From the NCBI RefSeq assembly GCF_001458395.1, contig NZ_CYSR01000021.1:248001-312000 (forward strand): 64,000 nucleotides of DNA, read 5' to 3'. Position 1 is the stretch's first letter. Each line of letters opens with the position of its first letter. Shown here piece by piece: positions 25,849-32,843 of the stretch. The notes below the pieces were generated by a model that saw only the letters and a list, made by a program, of their open reading frames with translations, was not told the origin of the DNA and did not search any database. Source of the stretch: Leisingera aquaemixtae. Lineage in GTDB: Bacteria; Pseudomonadota; Alphaproteobacteria; Rhodobacterales; Rhodobacteraceae. The position numbers and the translations under genes were made by a program.

Positions 25849-25955
25849 CGGCCTTTTGGCACTAGCGCAAAGCACGGCCAGGGAGCTGGCCGCACGAATT
25901 CACCGAGGAACACAGGCGAGGCCGACGTCAACGCCTGCCAAGAGGAGACAAAAAG

Positions 25956-26237
25956 ATGGCACATGAGCAAACTCCCATCACTGTAGAAAAAGACACCTGG
26001 GTGCAGCTGACGAACGGCGATGTCACCGAAATCAGCTTTCAGGTCCTGGATGGAGAAATCGAATTGAGGCGCGGTGGAACGGCAGCGCCCGGCCTCGAAG
26101 CGCGCGGATGGATCTATCCGGGCGGGACCGGCCGGGAAAAGCTGGCTCTGGCAGATATCAGCGTGGCACAGGGCAGCCGTGTCTGGGCCAAGGGCCGCCG
26201 GGCCGCGAATTCCACGGTTCTGGTCGATCATGCGTGA
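25956..26237 (+). CDS. Small phage structural hypothetical protein
   Basis: This 93-residue beta-rich protein starts after an AAGAGGAGA ribosome site and reads VEKDTWVQLTNGDVTEISFQVLDG, then RGGTAAPGLEARGWIYPGG and a final GSRVWAKGRRAANSTVLVDHA. The pattern (a short beta-sandwich describing a value and its scale) resembles small phage tail or decoration proteins, but I cannot name a family. It overlaps the next gene by eight bases, so the two are translationally coupled. A 107-base gap separates it from the DUF4376 gene. Confidence 0.6.
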   Translation: MAHEQTPITVEKDTWVQLTNGDVTEISFQVLDGEIELRRGGTAAPGLEARGWIYPGGTGREKLALADISVAQGSRVWAKGRRAANSTVLVDHA

Positions 26238-27072
26238 CCCGTTCTTTTCCTGCCGCGGCGGACTGCGCAGCCCCTTTCAGAGCCGCCGATTTCCCATCCT
26301 GGCCCTCAATCCCGCGCTCCTGCTTGACCTTAGAGATGCCACTACAGTCTTTCAGGATGCTTCTGGCAGCGCTCTGGCAGAACCTAGCGGTGATCCGGTG
26401 CGGCTGGTGCTGGACGCTTCGCTGAAGCTTGAGCGCGGCGCAGAGCTTTGGAAGGCGGCGGATGCAGTTTCCCAAGCGATCTGGACGGAGGCGGGCGGCG
26501 TTTACACCAAAGCCGAAACGGGCAGCGCGGAGTTCGGCCTGACAACGCTGTCCGGGCTTGGGTGGTACGAAGTGGCGTTCACCATATTGGCCAGCAGCGG
26601 AGCATTGAACCTGTGGCGGCGCAACAGCGACGGTTCCGCGAATGAACAAGTCGTCAGCAGTCTTTCGACTGGTGACTACAGGCTTAGGGTGCGCGCCGGA
26701 CCTACGGTGAACGGCTTTGGATCGCGCCTGTGGTTCAACGGTTCGAGTTTCGTTGGCACCCTGTCAAACCTTTCGTTCCGCGCGCTCCCTGGCAACCATG
26801 CCATGGCCCCCTCTGACGCTGCCCGGCCGACGTACGAGGCGGACAAGCGGCTGAGCGACGATGGTGTGGATGACGCTCTGATCGCGCCTCTCACGGGCCT
26901 CTACTCCGCCTACGTTGCCGCGGGGGCGTCCCTCATCGTGGATGAAAACGTCGCCATGGCGAATGACTACAACGTGCTGCGGGATGACATGACCGGCGCA
27001 GTGATCGTGCCCGGCATACTGGACGCCGCAAAGCAAAGGCAAATCGCCAGATATTTTGGAGTGTCAGCATGA
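26230..27072 (+). CDS. Phage tail-region protein (receptor-binding type, putative)
   Basis: The 280-residue product starts at ATG 26230 inside the previous gene. An N-terminal stretch (FPILALNPALLLDLRDATTVFQDASGS) is typical of phage proteins that list sample-like values, followed by a carbohydrate-binding-like beta domain with GWYEVAFTILASSG, LNLWRRNSDGSANEQV and YRLRVRAGPTVNG, and a C-terminal helix (AAKQRQIARYFGVSA). It could be an accessory receptor-binding or tail protein; this is inference from context. It ends four bases inside the next gene (ATGA). Confidence 0.6.
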   Translation: MRDPFFSCRGGLRSPFQSRRFPILALNPALLLDLRDATTVFQDASGSALAEPSGDPVRLVLDASLKLERGAELWKAADAVSQAIWTEAGGVYTKAETGSAEFGLTTLSGLGWYEVAFTILASSGALNLWRRNSDGSANEQVVSSLSTGDYRLRVRAGPTVNGFGSRLWFNGSSFVGTLSNLSFRALPGNHAMAPSDAARPTYEADKRLSDDGVDDALIAPLTGLYSAYVAAGASLIVDENVAMANDYNVLRDDMTGAVIVPGILDAAKQRQIARYFGVSA

Positions 27073-27433
27073 CCCAGTTTGTGAACCGTATCGCCTTTTT
27101 CGCTCCAGCGGCCCACGCGGAGGCCTGCAACCGGGCCGCCAACGCGCTTGGCCGGTCTGGACTTAATTTCAGCGTGCGGCTCTCGGCTTCCGGCCAGGAG
27201 CCTGCAACACACAGGGGGGGGCTGCACTTGAAACGGAAGCGTTCGTGCGCAGCGTGGCTATGGCCGGGCGATTCACCCCGCCAGCTGATGACCTTGCCGC
27301 GCAGGACTGGCAGGCGGTCGCCGAGCATTTGGTGCTGACCTCCGGCCCGGCCGAGACTACCCACGCCCGGGACCAGTTTGATACCCTGATGGCGGCCTAC
27401 GGGCTTACGAGGATTGCGTCTGCTTCAGAATAG
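27069..27433 (+). pseudogene. Phage small protein frameshifted in an 8-G tract (27214-27221)
   Basis: The first frame begins MTQFVNRIAFFAPAAHAEACNRAANALG and runs to the G tract. The continuation, LETEAFVRSVAMAGRFTPP and DWQAVAEHLVLTSGPAE, lies in the next frame and stops at 27433. Adding one G, or removing two, at 27214-27221 restores a single frame of about 121 residues. The gene is coupled to its upstream neighbour by ATGA. The homopolymer may be a decayed gene, a phase-variable tract or a sequencing error. Confidence 0.65.
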
Positions 27434-27540
27434 CAGTTCAGCGCGGCCACGGCTTTGCGCACAAATACCGTTTAACCCGGGTTTAAAGACCGTCCGCAGA
27501 GGCCCGGTTTTACGGGTTCAGGCCGCAAACTTACCCTTAC

Positions 27541-27702
27541 TGCAGTTTGAAGTGTCCCAGGCTTGCCGCTTCGGCAGCCGCTATTCCCGCCCCGCTGGGG
27601 CTGGAAACCACCCCGGAAAAGCCCTAGAAATCAGGAAATTTTCAAAAACGAGTTGCTGCAATGGGAAGTGTCCCGCACTGCAACGCGAAATGTCCCGCTA
27701 CA
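27541..27702. repeat. Right-end transposase-site cluster (R3, R2, R1)
   Basis: R1 (27678-27702) and R2 (27656-27680) are adjacent with a 22-base period; R3 (27540-27561) lies about 116 bases further in. Read inward they share GGGACA(C/T)TT...TTGCAG. Adjacent R1/R2 with a distant R3 matches Mu attR. The stretch 27434-27779 otherwise holds no gene. Confidence 0.7.
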
Positions 27703-27779
27703 CCCAAGGCCCGTTGGCCCTTGAAAATACTTCCCTGCCTGCCGAGATAGGCAGCACCAGATGTAAAAAGGTTTCACAT

Positions 27780-28358
27780 ATGCCTGCACGCAACGACGCC
27801 GCACTTGAGTTTCTGCTGTCGCGCCGGTCGCGCCCGGCCAAGACGCTGGCGGCCCCGGCCCCCACACGCGAGGAGCTGCGGCCGATCCTGACCGCCGCCG
27901 CCCGCACGCCGGATCACGGCAAGCTGGAGCCCTGGCGCTTTATCGTGGTGGAACAGCCCGCAATGGCCCGGCTGGCGGAGCTGTGCACGGAAACCGGCGC
28001 CCGGCTGGGCAAAAGCCCCGAGGACATCGCCAAGGGCCGCAGCCAGTTCGATCTGGGCCAGCTTGCCGTGGCCGTGGTCGAGGTGCAGACCGCAAGCCCC
28101 AAGGTGCCCGCCATCGAGCAGAGCTACTCCGCCGGCGCGGTGTGCCTGTCGCTGCTCAATGCAGCGCTGGCGGCCGGCTGGGGCGCCAACTGGCTCAGCG
28201 GCTGGGCCAGCCATGACCGCGGTTTCTGCGAGGCCGCCTTTGGCCTGGCGGAGAATGAGCGCATCGCCGGCCTCATCCACATCGCCACCGAAACCACCGC
28301 CCCGCCCGAACGCCCGCGCCCGGACGTTGACGCAATCACCACCTGGATGAGCGCATGA
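27780..28358 (+). CDS. Nitroreductase family protein (YdjA-like)
   Basis: This 192-residue flavoprotein belongs to the minimal nitroreductases. It shows the FMN-binding N-terminus LLSRRSRPAKTL near residue 8, ILTAAARTPDHGKLEPWRFIVV near 35, and AGAVCLSLLNAALAAGWGANWLSG near 120. It would reduce nitro or related substrates with NAD(P)H; the physiological substrate is unknown. ATG 27780 follows AAAAAGG. The gene starts 77 bases right of the Mu-like terminus, so its own promoter region may be short. It overlaps the next gene by ATGA. Confidence 0.9.
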   Translation: MPARNDAALEFLLSRRSRPAKTLAAPAPTREELRPILTAAARTPDHGKLEPWRFIVVEQPAMARLAELCTETGARLGKSPEDIAKGRSQFDLGQLAVAVVEVQTASPKVPAIEQSYSAGAVCLSLLNAALAAGWGANWLSGWASHDRGFCEAAFGLAENERIAGLIHIATETTAPPERPRPDVDAITTWMSA

Positions 28359-29044
28359 TCCTGACCGCCTTTTTCAAAACCCTCGGCCAGACCGGCGACC
28401 CGCGCTTTCGCAAGGTGCTGTTTCTGGGCCTGGGCCTGACCATTGCCCTGCTGATCGCGGCCTATGCCGGGTTCCTGATGCTGATCCAGTGGCTGGTCGG
28501 CCCCGAAGCCACGCTGCCGCTCCTGGGCGAGGTCACCTGGCTCGATGACCTGCTCTCGGCCGGCTCGCTGGTGCTGATGCTGGTGCTGTCCATTTTCCTG
28601 ATGGTGCCGGTGGCCTCGGCGATCACCTCGATGTTCCTGGACGAGGTGGCGCAAGCGGTGGAGGACAAGCACTACCCCGCCCTGCCGCCCGCGCCCCGGG
28701 TGCCGTTCTGGGATGCGGTCCGGGACACGGTGAACTTCCTCGGCCTGCTGATTGCGGCCAACCTCCTGGCGCTGGTCCTCTATGTGCTGTTTCCGCCTGC
28801 AGCGATCTTCATCTTCTGGGGGCTGAACGGCTTTCTGCTGGGACGTGAATATTTCACGCTTGCCGCCGCCCGCCGGGTGGGCACCGCAGAGGCCAAGAAG
28901 CTGCGCCGCCGCCATGCAGGCACCATCTGGGCCGCCGGAACGCTGATGGCCATGCCGCTGTCGGTGCCGCTCTTGAACCTGGTGGTTCCGATCCTGGGCG
29001 CCGCCACCTTCACCCACCTCTACCACGCGCTGGCCCGCCGGTAG
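28355..29044 (+). CDS. EI24/CysZ-family membrane protein
   Basis: The 229-residue inner-membrane protein has five to six hydrophobic segments and the EI24 pattern: an early helix (LFLGLGLTIALLIAAYAGFLML), VPVASAITSMFLDEVAQAVEDKHYP near residue 90, and FWGLNGFLLGREYFTLAAARR near 150. The family includes CysZ sulfate permeases; sulfate transport is possible but this branch (EI24 domain) is often annotated only by domain. Its start overlaps the nitroreductase stop by four bases, so they are co-translated. Confidence 0.85.
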   Translation: MILTAFFKTLGQTGDPRFRKVLFLGLGLTIALLIAAYAGFLMLIQWLVGPEATLPLLGEVTWLDDLLSAGSLVLMLVLSIFLMVPVASAITSMFLDEVAQAVEDKHYPALPPAPRVPFWDAVRDTVNFLGLLIAANLLALVLYVLFPPAAIFIFWGLNGFLLGREYFTLAAARRVGTAEAKKLRRRHAGTIWAAGTLMAMPLSVPLLNLVVPILGAATFTHLYHALARR

Positions 29045-29065
29045 GACCAGCACCCGGCCCCGGCC

Positions 29066-29330
29066 GCAGCCGGGTCAAGGCCGGCAAAGCCGCCGCGCGG
29101 CACGCGCGGTTCAGCCTTGACGCGGTGGAGGGCGGACTACACTGGAGATGGCGTCTTGAGGGGCAGCCCTGCCCCTCAAGCGCTTCTCAGCAAGTTTCAT
29201 CTGATTACAGGTTTACGATGCAGCCCGCTCCAGCCCGCCAGTGCTGGCCGCACCCGCGCCGCGCGCCAGCGCGGCGCCATGCCCAACCGGCCCCGAGGCA
29301 TTTCAATGCCTCCAAACCGGGCGGGAGGGC
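29066..29330. repeat. Intergenic repeat region: 15-bp repeat plus two-hairpin palindromic element
   Basis: The 317-base gap 29045-29361 holds no gene. GCAGCCGGGTCAAGG (29066-29080) matches 13715-13729 inverted. At 29256-29277 a perfect 9-bp stem (GCGCCGCGC-GCCA-GCGCGGCGC) is followed by GCCCAACCGG, an 8-bp stem (GAGGCATT / AATGCCTC, 29295-29312) and CCGGGCGGGAGGG. This layout resembles the element at 31485-31562. Confidence 0.6.
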
Positions 29331-29361
29331 TGCCTTGCTTGAAAATCGCAGATCCGCGGAT

Positions 29362-29637
29362 TTACCCTTGCTCGGGCATCATCCCCATCCAGTCGAAGTC
29401 GCGCACCGAGATCGCGCCGGACAGGATGATCCCGGCCACGATGGCCCAGATCAGCGCCGCAATCCCGGTTGTGATCCAGGCCTTCTGCTTTAGGAAATGC
29501 TTCTCCGGCGCGCCCGCATGGGTGCCCGGCACCACGTTACCCCTGTCGCCCTGGGTCTGCAGCCGGATCGGAATGATCACCAGGAAGGTCAGGAACCAGA
29601 TCACTGCATACAGAACGATCGCTGATGTAACACCCAT
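29362..29637 (-). CDS. DUF1467 family membrane protein
   Basis: This 91-residue protein has two membrane helices (SAIVLYAVIWFLTFLVIIP and ITTGIAALIWAIVAGIIL) joined by a loop with LQTQGDRGNVVPGTHAGAPE, the DUF1467 hallmark. Function is unknown. In many Rhodobacteraceae it lies directly after the methylmalonyl-CoA epimerase gene, as here (56 bases downstream on the same strand), so the two are probably co-transcribed. Length and motif are normal for the family. Confidence 0.9.
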   Translation of the reverse strand: MGVTSAIVLYAVIWFLTFLVIIPIRLQTQGDRGNVVPGTHAGAPEKHFLKQKAWITTGIAALIWAIVAGIILSGAISVRDFDWMGMMPEQG

Positions 29638-29693
29638 GGCGCCGGCCTTTCGTAGTTGCCCCGCCCCGCAGCCGGGGCAGGACGCTCATAGCC

Positions 29694-30098
29694 TCAAACT
29701 TCTTCGAGTTCCACCAGGCAGCCGTTGAAATCCTTGGGATGCAGGAACAGCACCGGCTTGCCATGGGCGCCGATCTTCGGTTCGCCGGTGCCCAGCACCC
29801 GCGCGCCCTGCGCCTTCAGGTGGTCGCGCGCCGCCAGGATGTCCTCCACCTCATAGCAGACATGGTGGATGCCGCCCGCGGGGTTCTTCTCCAGAAAGCC
29901 GTTGATGGGGGAGTTCTCGCCCAAGGGGTACAACAGCTCGATCTTGGTGTTGGGCAGTTCGATGAAGACGACGGTCACCCCGTGATCCGGCTCATCCTGC
30001 GGTGCCCCCACCTTGGCGCCCAGCGCGTTGCGGTACTGGGCCGAGGCTGCCTCCAGGTCGGGGACAGCGATGGCTACATGGTTCAAGCGGCCAATCAT
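29694..30098 (-). CDS. mce: Methylmalonyl-CoA epimerase
   Basis: The enzyme interconverts (R)- and (S)-methylmalonyl-CoA in the route from propionyl-CoA to succinyl-CoA and in the ethylmalonyl-CoA pathway. The 134-residue product is a glyoxalase/VOC fold protein with two beta-alpha-beta-beta-beta modules: LNHVAIAVPDLEAA at the start supplies the metal His, GVTVVFIELPNTKIELL the first Glu, GGIHHVCYEVEDI the second His, and GCLVELEEV the final Glu. All four metal ligands are present, and length is standard. Confidence 0.94.
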   Translation of the reverse strand: MIGRLNHVAIAVPDLEAASAQYRNALGAKVGAPQDEPDHGVTVVFIELPNTKIELLYPLGENSPINGFLEKNPAGGIHHVCYEVEDILAARDHLKAQGARVLGTGEPKIGAHGKPVLFLHPKDFNGCLVELEEV

Positions 30099-30211
30099 CC
30101 TTTTGTGCTCCTCTCACATATGGTCCTGGGCCCCGGTTATGCGGCGGATGCTGCGCCGCGGCAAGTGCGCCATTGCGCACGGGGGGCCCGGATGCGGCAG
30201 CGCACGCGCCG

Positions 30212-30226
30212 TTAACCGGGTGTTAG
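30212..30226 (+). promoter_or_regulatory. CtrA-like site upstream of the response regulator
   Basis: TTAA-CCGGGTG-TTAG matches seven of eight bases of TTAA-N7-TTAA and lies 47-61 bases before the response regulator start. It is a weak prediction. Confidence 0.3.
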
Positions 30227-30272
30227 CCTAGAGTTCCTAGCGTCGGTTCATATCCCGCAAGGAGGATACGTT

Positions 30273-30992
30273 ATGGACGATTCGGAACTGTTTGCTGCCG
30301 CTCAACGCCTGCCCACCACCCGGCGCCCGCTGCTGGGGCTGACCATTCTGGTTGTCGAGGACAGCCGCTTCGCTTGCGAGGCGCTGCGGCTCCTCTGCCT
30401 GCGCAGCGGCGCCCGCATCCGCCGCGCCGATTGCCTGAAATCCGCCCGCCGCCATTTGCAGGTCTACCGCCCCTCGGTGCTGATTGCCGATGTCGGGCTG
30501 CCGGACGGCTCCGGTCTCGACCTGATCCGCGAACTGGCAGAGGCCAGCCCGCGCCCCGGGGTGATCCTGGCCACCTCCGGCGACCCGGCGCTGGAAAGCG
30601 CCGCGCTTGAGGCCGGCGCCGCCGGTTTCCTGGAAAAGCCGATCACCTCGCTGGCCGCCTTCCAGCAAAAGATTCTCGCCAACCTGCCGGCCGACCGCCA
30701 GTTGTCCGGCCCCCGCGCCATGGATGACGAAACGGTGGAGCCGGATCTCCTCGCCTACCGCGACGACATGGCCCATGCCGCGGACGTGCTCAGCATGTCG
30801 CAGGAGGAGAAGACCCTGGCCTATCTGGCGCAATTCCTCGGCGGTGTCGCCCGCAGCGCCGGCGACGGGCCGCTTGCGGCGGCGGCCGACCGCCTCGACA
30901 GCGCCCGCCTCAAGGGGGAGCCGCTGACCCAGGATGCCGCCACCCTTGCAGGCCTTGTGCAGGAGCGGCTCGAACGCCGCGCGGCGATCTGA
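30273..30992 (+). CDS. Response regulator with N-terminal receiver domain
   Basis: The 239-residue product has a receiver domain after a 20-residue leader: TILVVEDSRFACEAL supplies the acidic pair, VLIADVGLPDGSG the phospho-accepting Asp (near residue 77), ILATSGD the Thr/Ser position and FLEKPI the Lys. No DNA-binding or enzymatic output domain follows; the C-terminal ~100 residues are helical, with Ala-rich AGDGPLAAAADRLD. It may act by protein contact as a single-domain-type regulator. A perfect AAGGAGGA ribosome site precedes the ATG. A small membrane gene follows one base after the stop. Confidence 0.88.
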   Translation: MDDSELFAAAQRLPTTRRPLLGLTILVVEDSRFACEALRLLCLRSGARIRRADCLKSARRHLQVYRPSVLIADVGLPDGSGLDLIRELAEASPRPGVILATSGDPALESAALEAGAAGFLEKPITSLAAFQQKILANLPADRQLSGPRAMDDETVEPDLLAYRDDMAHAADVLSMSQEEKTLAYLAQFLGGVARSAGDGPLAAAADRLDSARLKGEPLTQDAATLAGLVQERLERRAAI

Positions 30993-30993
30993 C

Positions 30994-31134
30994 ATGGCAG
31001 AAGCGTTTCTCATCGCCCTCGCCACGCTTGTCATCGTGCTCTACGGCCAGACCCGGCTGGAGGCGCGCGCGATCCGCCGCAGCCGCGGCAGCGCGGACAG
31101 ACGCCCGATGGTTCTCACCCGCCCGAACCGCTGA
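30994..31134 (+). CDS. 46-residue single-span membrane protein
   Basis: The product begins MAEAFLIALATLVIVLYGQ, one clear membrane helix, followed by an Arg-rich cytoplasmic tail (LEARAIRRSRGSADRR). Its ATG is one base beyond the response regulator stop, so translation is likely coupled. I know no family for it. The tight spacing and the helix-plus-basic-tail design argue it is real, but it could be a chance frame in GC-rich DNA. Confidence 0.5.
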   Translation: MAEAFLIALATLVIVLYGQTRLEARAIRRSRGSADRRPMVLTRPNR

Positions 31135-31608
31135 CGCAGCCCCTGCCCGCCGGCTGTCCCGGTGCAGCTGACGCCGCCCGGCATGAGCCAGGCCGGCCGC
31201 AGGCGCTTCTCCCGCCCGCCGCTCTCCCTGGCGGCCCGCCGGCTGCTATCTTCCAGCAACAGCCAGCCCAGGCGCGTCATGAGCTGCCGCCGCGCGCTTT
31301 CCTTTCCAGCAGCCGCCACCGCCCCCAGTGCCGCCCCCGTCTGCCGCGCCCGTCTTCGGCTGCAGCCGCATTGCCAGCTGGCCTCACCCTGCCAGACCCT
31401 ATGCTGCGGCCCGTCCGCTCCACCCCGCTCCGGTCCTCTCCCGCGCCCGCAGCTGCGCGGCCAGAGCCGCACCGCTTGGCAGCCTTGGGCCCGGCACCGC
31501 CGGCAGGCGGTGCCGGGCCCAACGGCTCAGGTCATTCCCCGAATGATCTGAGCGGGCGGGAGCGGCCCGGCTGGTCTGCACGCTGACGCTCTGCCGGGCT
31601 GCGGCGCC
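31135..31608. other. Gene-free GC-rich stretch
   Basis: This 474-base gap between convergent genes carries several open frames on both strands, all Pro/Arg/Ala-rich and without recognisable protein features. The only structure I can support is the palindromic element at 31485-31562. Confidence 0.6.
31485..31562. repeat. Palindromic element with perfect 17-bp inverted repeat
   Basis: TTGGGCCCGGCACCGCC pairs perfectly with GGCGGTGCCGGGCCCAA around a GGCA loop (31485-31522). A second stem (CTCAGGTCATT / AATGATCTGAG, 31526-31552) and CGGGCGGGAG follow. The same order of parts occurs at 29256-29330, and the first stem's outer bases recur at 36483-36567. Confidence 0.75.
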
Positions 31609-32829
31609 CTACAGCAGCAGCCCCGGATCCTCTTCCATCGCAAGCCCCGGGAAGACCCCGCCTTCAAGACCGCTTTTCTGCGCCCCCGCCAGCCCGTGCA
31701 GCAGCCAAGCCAGGTAGCGGCGCACATCCGCGGTCGGCATCAGGTCGCGCCGGTCGTAAAGATCGGCCTCCGCCAGCCCAGGCCAGCGCCCCAGCACCCG
31801 GCCGCCGCGGACCGCGCCGCCCGCCAGCAGCATCGCGCCGCCGGTGCCGTGGTCGGTGCCGCCGGTGCCGTTCTCCCGCACCGTGCGCCCGAACTCCGTC
31901 ACCGCCGCAACCGCGGTCTTGCCCCAGATCTGTGGCCCCAGACCGCGTTGCAGCTCCAGGACCGTCTCCGCCAGCCGCCCCAGCGCCGCCTTCAGCCCGC
32001 CCGCCTGGCGGTAATGCGTGTCCCATCCGTTGATCGAGAACGCCGCAATCCGGCTGTCGCCACGCAGCTGGCCGGCCGCATAGGCGGCAATCGCGGCATG
32101 CGCCTCGCCCTTCGGCGCCCTCATCATCCCCATCGTCCCGCCGTCCGGGCTGCCGTCTTCGCCTTCCTCAAGACCCAGGGACATATCCTGCCGGGTCAGC
32201 TCCAGCGCGTCGTTCAGGGCGGCGTGAAACAGCGGGTCGTCCTCCATCAGGAGCGCCGCCAGCCGCTCCGCCTGCGGGCTCATCGCCAGCCCGGCCCCCG
32301 GCGCCCATTGCGAGACCGGCGCCGCGCCCTCCAGCAGCAGCATCCGCTCCTGTCCGATGGCAAAGGCAGTGCGCGCGTCCGTGCCCGGCGTCTGCTGCAG
32401 CAGGCGGTTCAGCCAGCCGTCGCGGGCCTCTCCCAGCCCGGCAGTGCCCGCCTCCAGCAGGTCCTGGCCGTCAAAATGGCTGCGCCGGTCGCGGTACGGC
32501 GTGGACACTGCATGCACAAAGCCAAGCTCGCCCTTGCGCCACAAGGGCAGCAGCGGCGCCAGCCCCGGGTGCAGGGCGTAAAACCCGTCCAGATCGGCAG
32601 CCCCGGCGGCAGGCCCGCCCGACAGGGTCCGGCGCAGCCCGGCAAACTGCGGATCGCCATAGGGCTGCACCACATCCAGCGCGTCCATGCCGCCGCGCAG
32701 GATGATCACCACCAGCCGCGTGTCCCATGGGGCGGCGGCGAAACTGACGGGTGTCACCAGCGGGCTGGCGGCCAGCGAACAGCCCAGCAAGGCAGAGCGG
32801 GCCAGGAGAGAACGGCGGGTCAGCTGCAT
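31609..32829 (-). CDS. DUF1501 domain-containing protein, Tat-type signal
   Basis: The 406-residue product has a twin-arginine-like signal (LTRRSLLARSALLGCSLAASPL), so it is probably exported folded. DUF1501 proteins are related to the sulfatase/alkaline phosphatase fold; here WDTRLVVIILRGGMDALDVV gives the first strand, HAVSTPYRDRRSHFDGQDLLEAG the family signature and TEFGRTVRENGTGGTDHGTGG the likely metal-binding region near residue 310. It is paired with a DUF1800 gene 14 bases upstream, a widespread partnership of unknown role, possibly in envelope material. Confidence 0.9.
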   Translation of the reverse strand: MQLTRRSLLARSALLGCSLAASPLVTPVSFAAAPWDTRLVVIILRGGMDALDVVQPYGDPQFAGLRRTLSGGPAAGAADLDGFYALHPGLAPLLPLWRKGELGFVHAVSTPYRDRRSHFDGQDLLEAGTAGLGEARDGWLNRLLQQTPGTDARTAFAIGQERMLLLEGAAPVSQWAPGAGLAMSPQAERLAALLMEDDPLFHAALNDALELTRQDMSLGLEEGEDGSPDGGTMGMMRAPKGEAHAAIAAYAAGQLRGDSRIAAFSINGWDTHYRQAGGLKAALGRLAETVLELQRGLGPQIWGKTAVAAVTEFGRTVRENGTGGTDHGTGGAMLLAGGAVRGGRVLGRWPGLAEADLYDRRDLMPTADVRRYLAWLLHGLAGAQKSGLEGGVFPGLAMEEDPGLLL

Positions 32830-32843
32830 CGGATGGCCTCCTG

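Larger units (their letters stand above)
22949..27702. mobile_element. Remnant of a Mu-like transposable prophage (4754 bp)
   Basis: The left terminus TGTTAGGGGACAC (22949) and the right terminus read inward, TGTAGCGGGACAT (27702), match at 17 of 25 positions. Each end carries three inward-facing copies of a GGGACACTTCCC-type site, the arrangement of transposase sites in phage Mu. Inside are only tail-tip, tail-fibre and tail-accessory genes, which in Mu-like genomes lie next to the right end. Transposase, repressor, head and most tail genes are gone. No 5-bp target duplication is visible (GCCGC left, CCCAA right), consistent with deletion after insertion. Confidence 0.75.

Noticed and set aside
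22949-27702. Gene transfer agent cluster
   Set aside because: GTA gene order (terminase, portal, capsid, full tail) is absent, whereas Mu-type ends are present.
22944-27707. 5-bp target duplication at the prophage ends
   Set aside because: GCCGC and CCCAA do not match, so I cannot claim one.
31162-31551. 129-residue plus-strand frame between the membrane peptide and DUF1501 genes
   Set aside because: Pro/Arg/Ala low complexity, no ribosome site, and it runs through a palindromic repeat.
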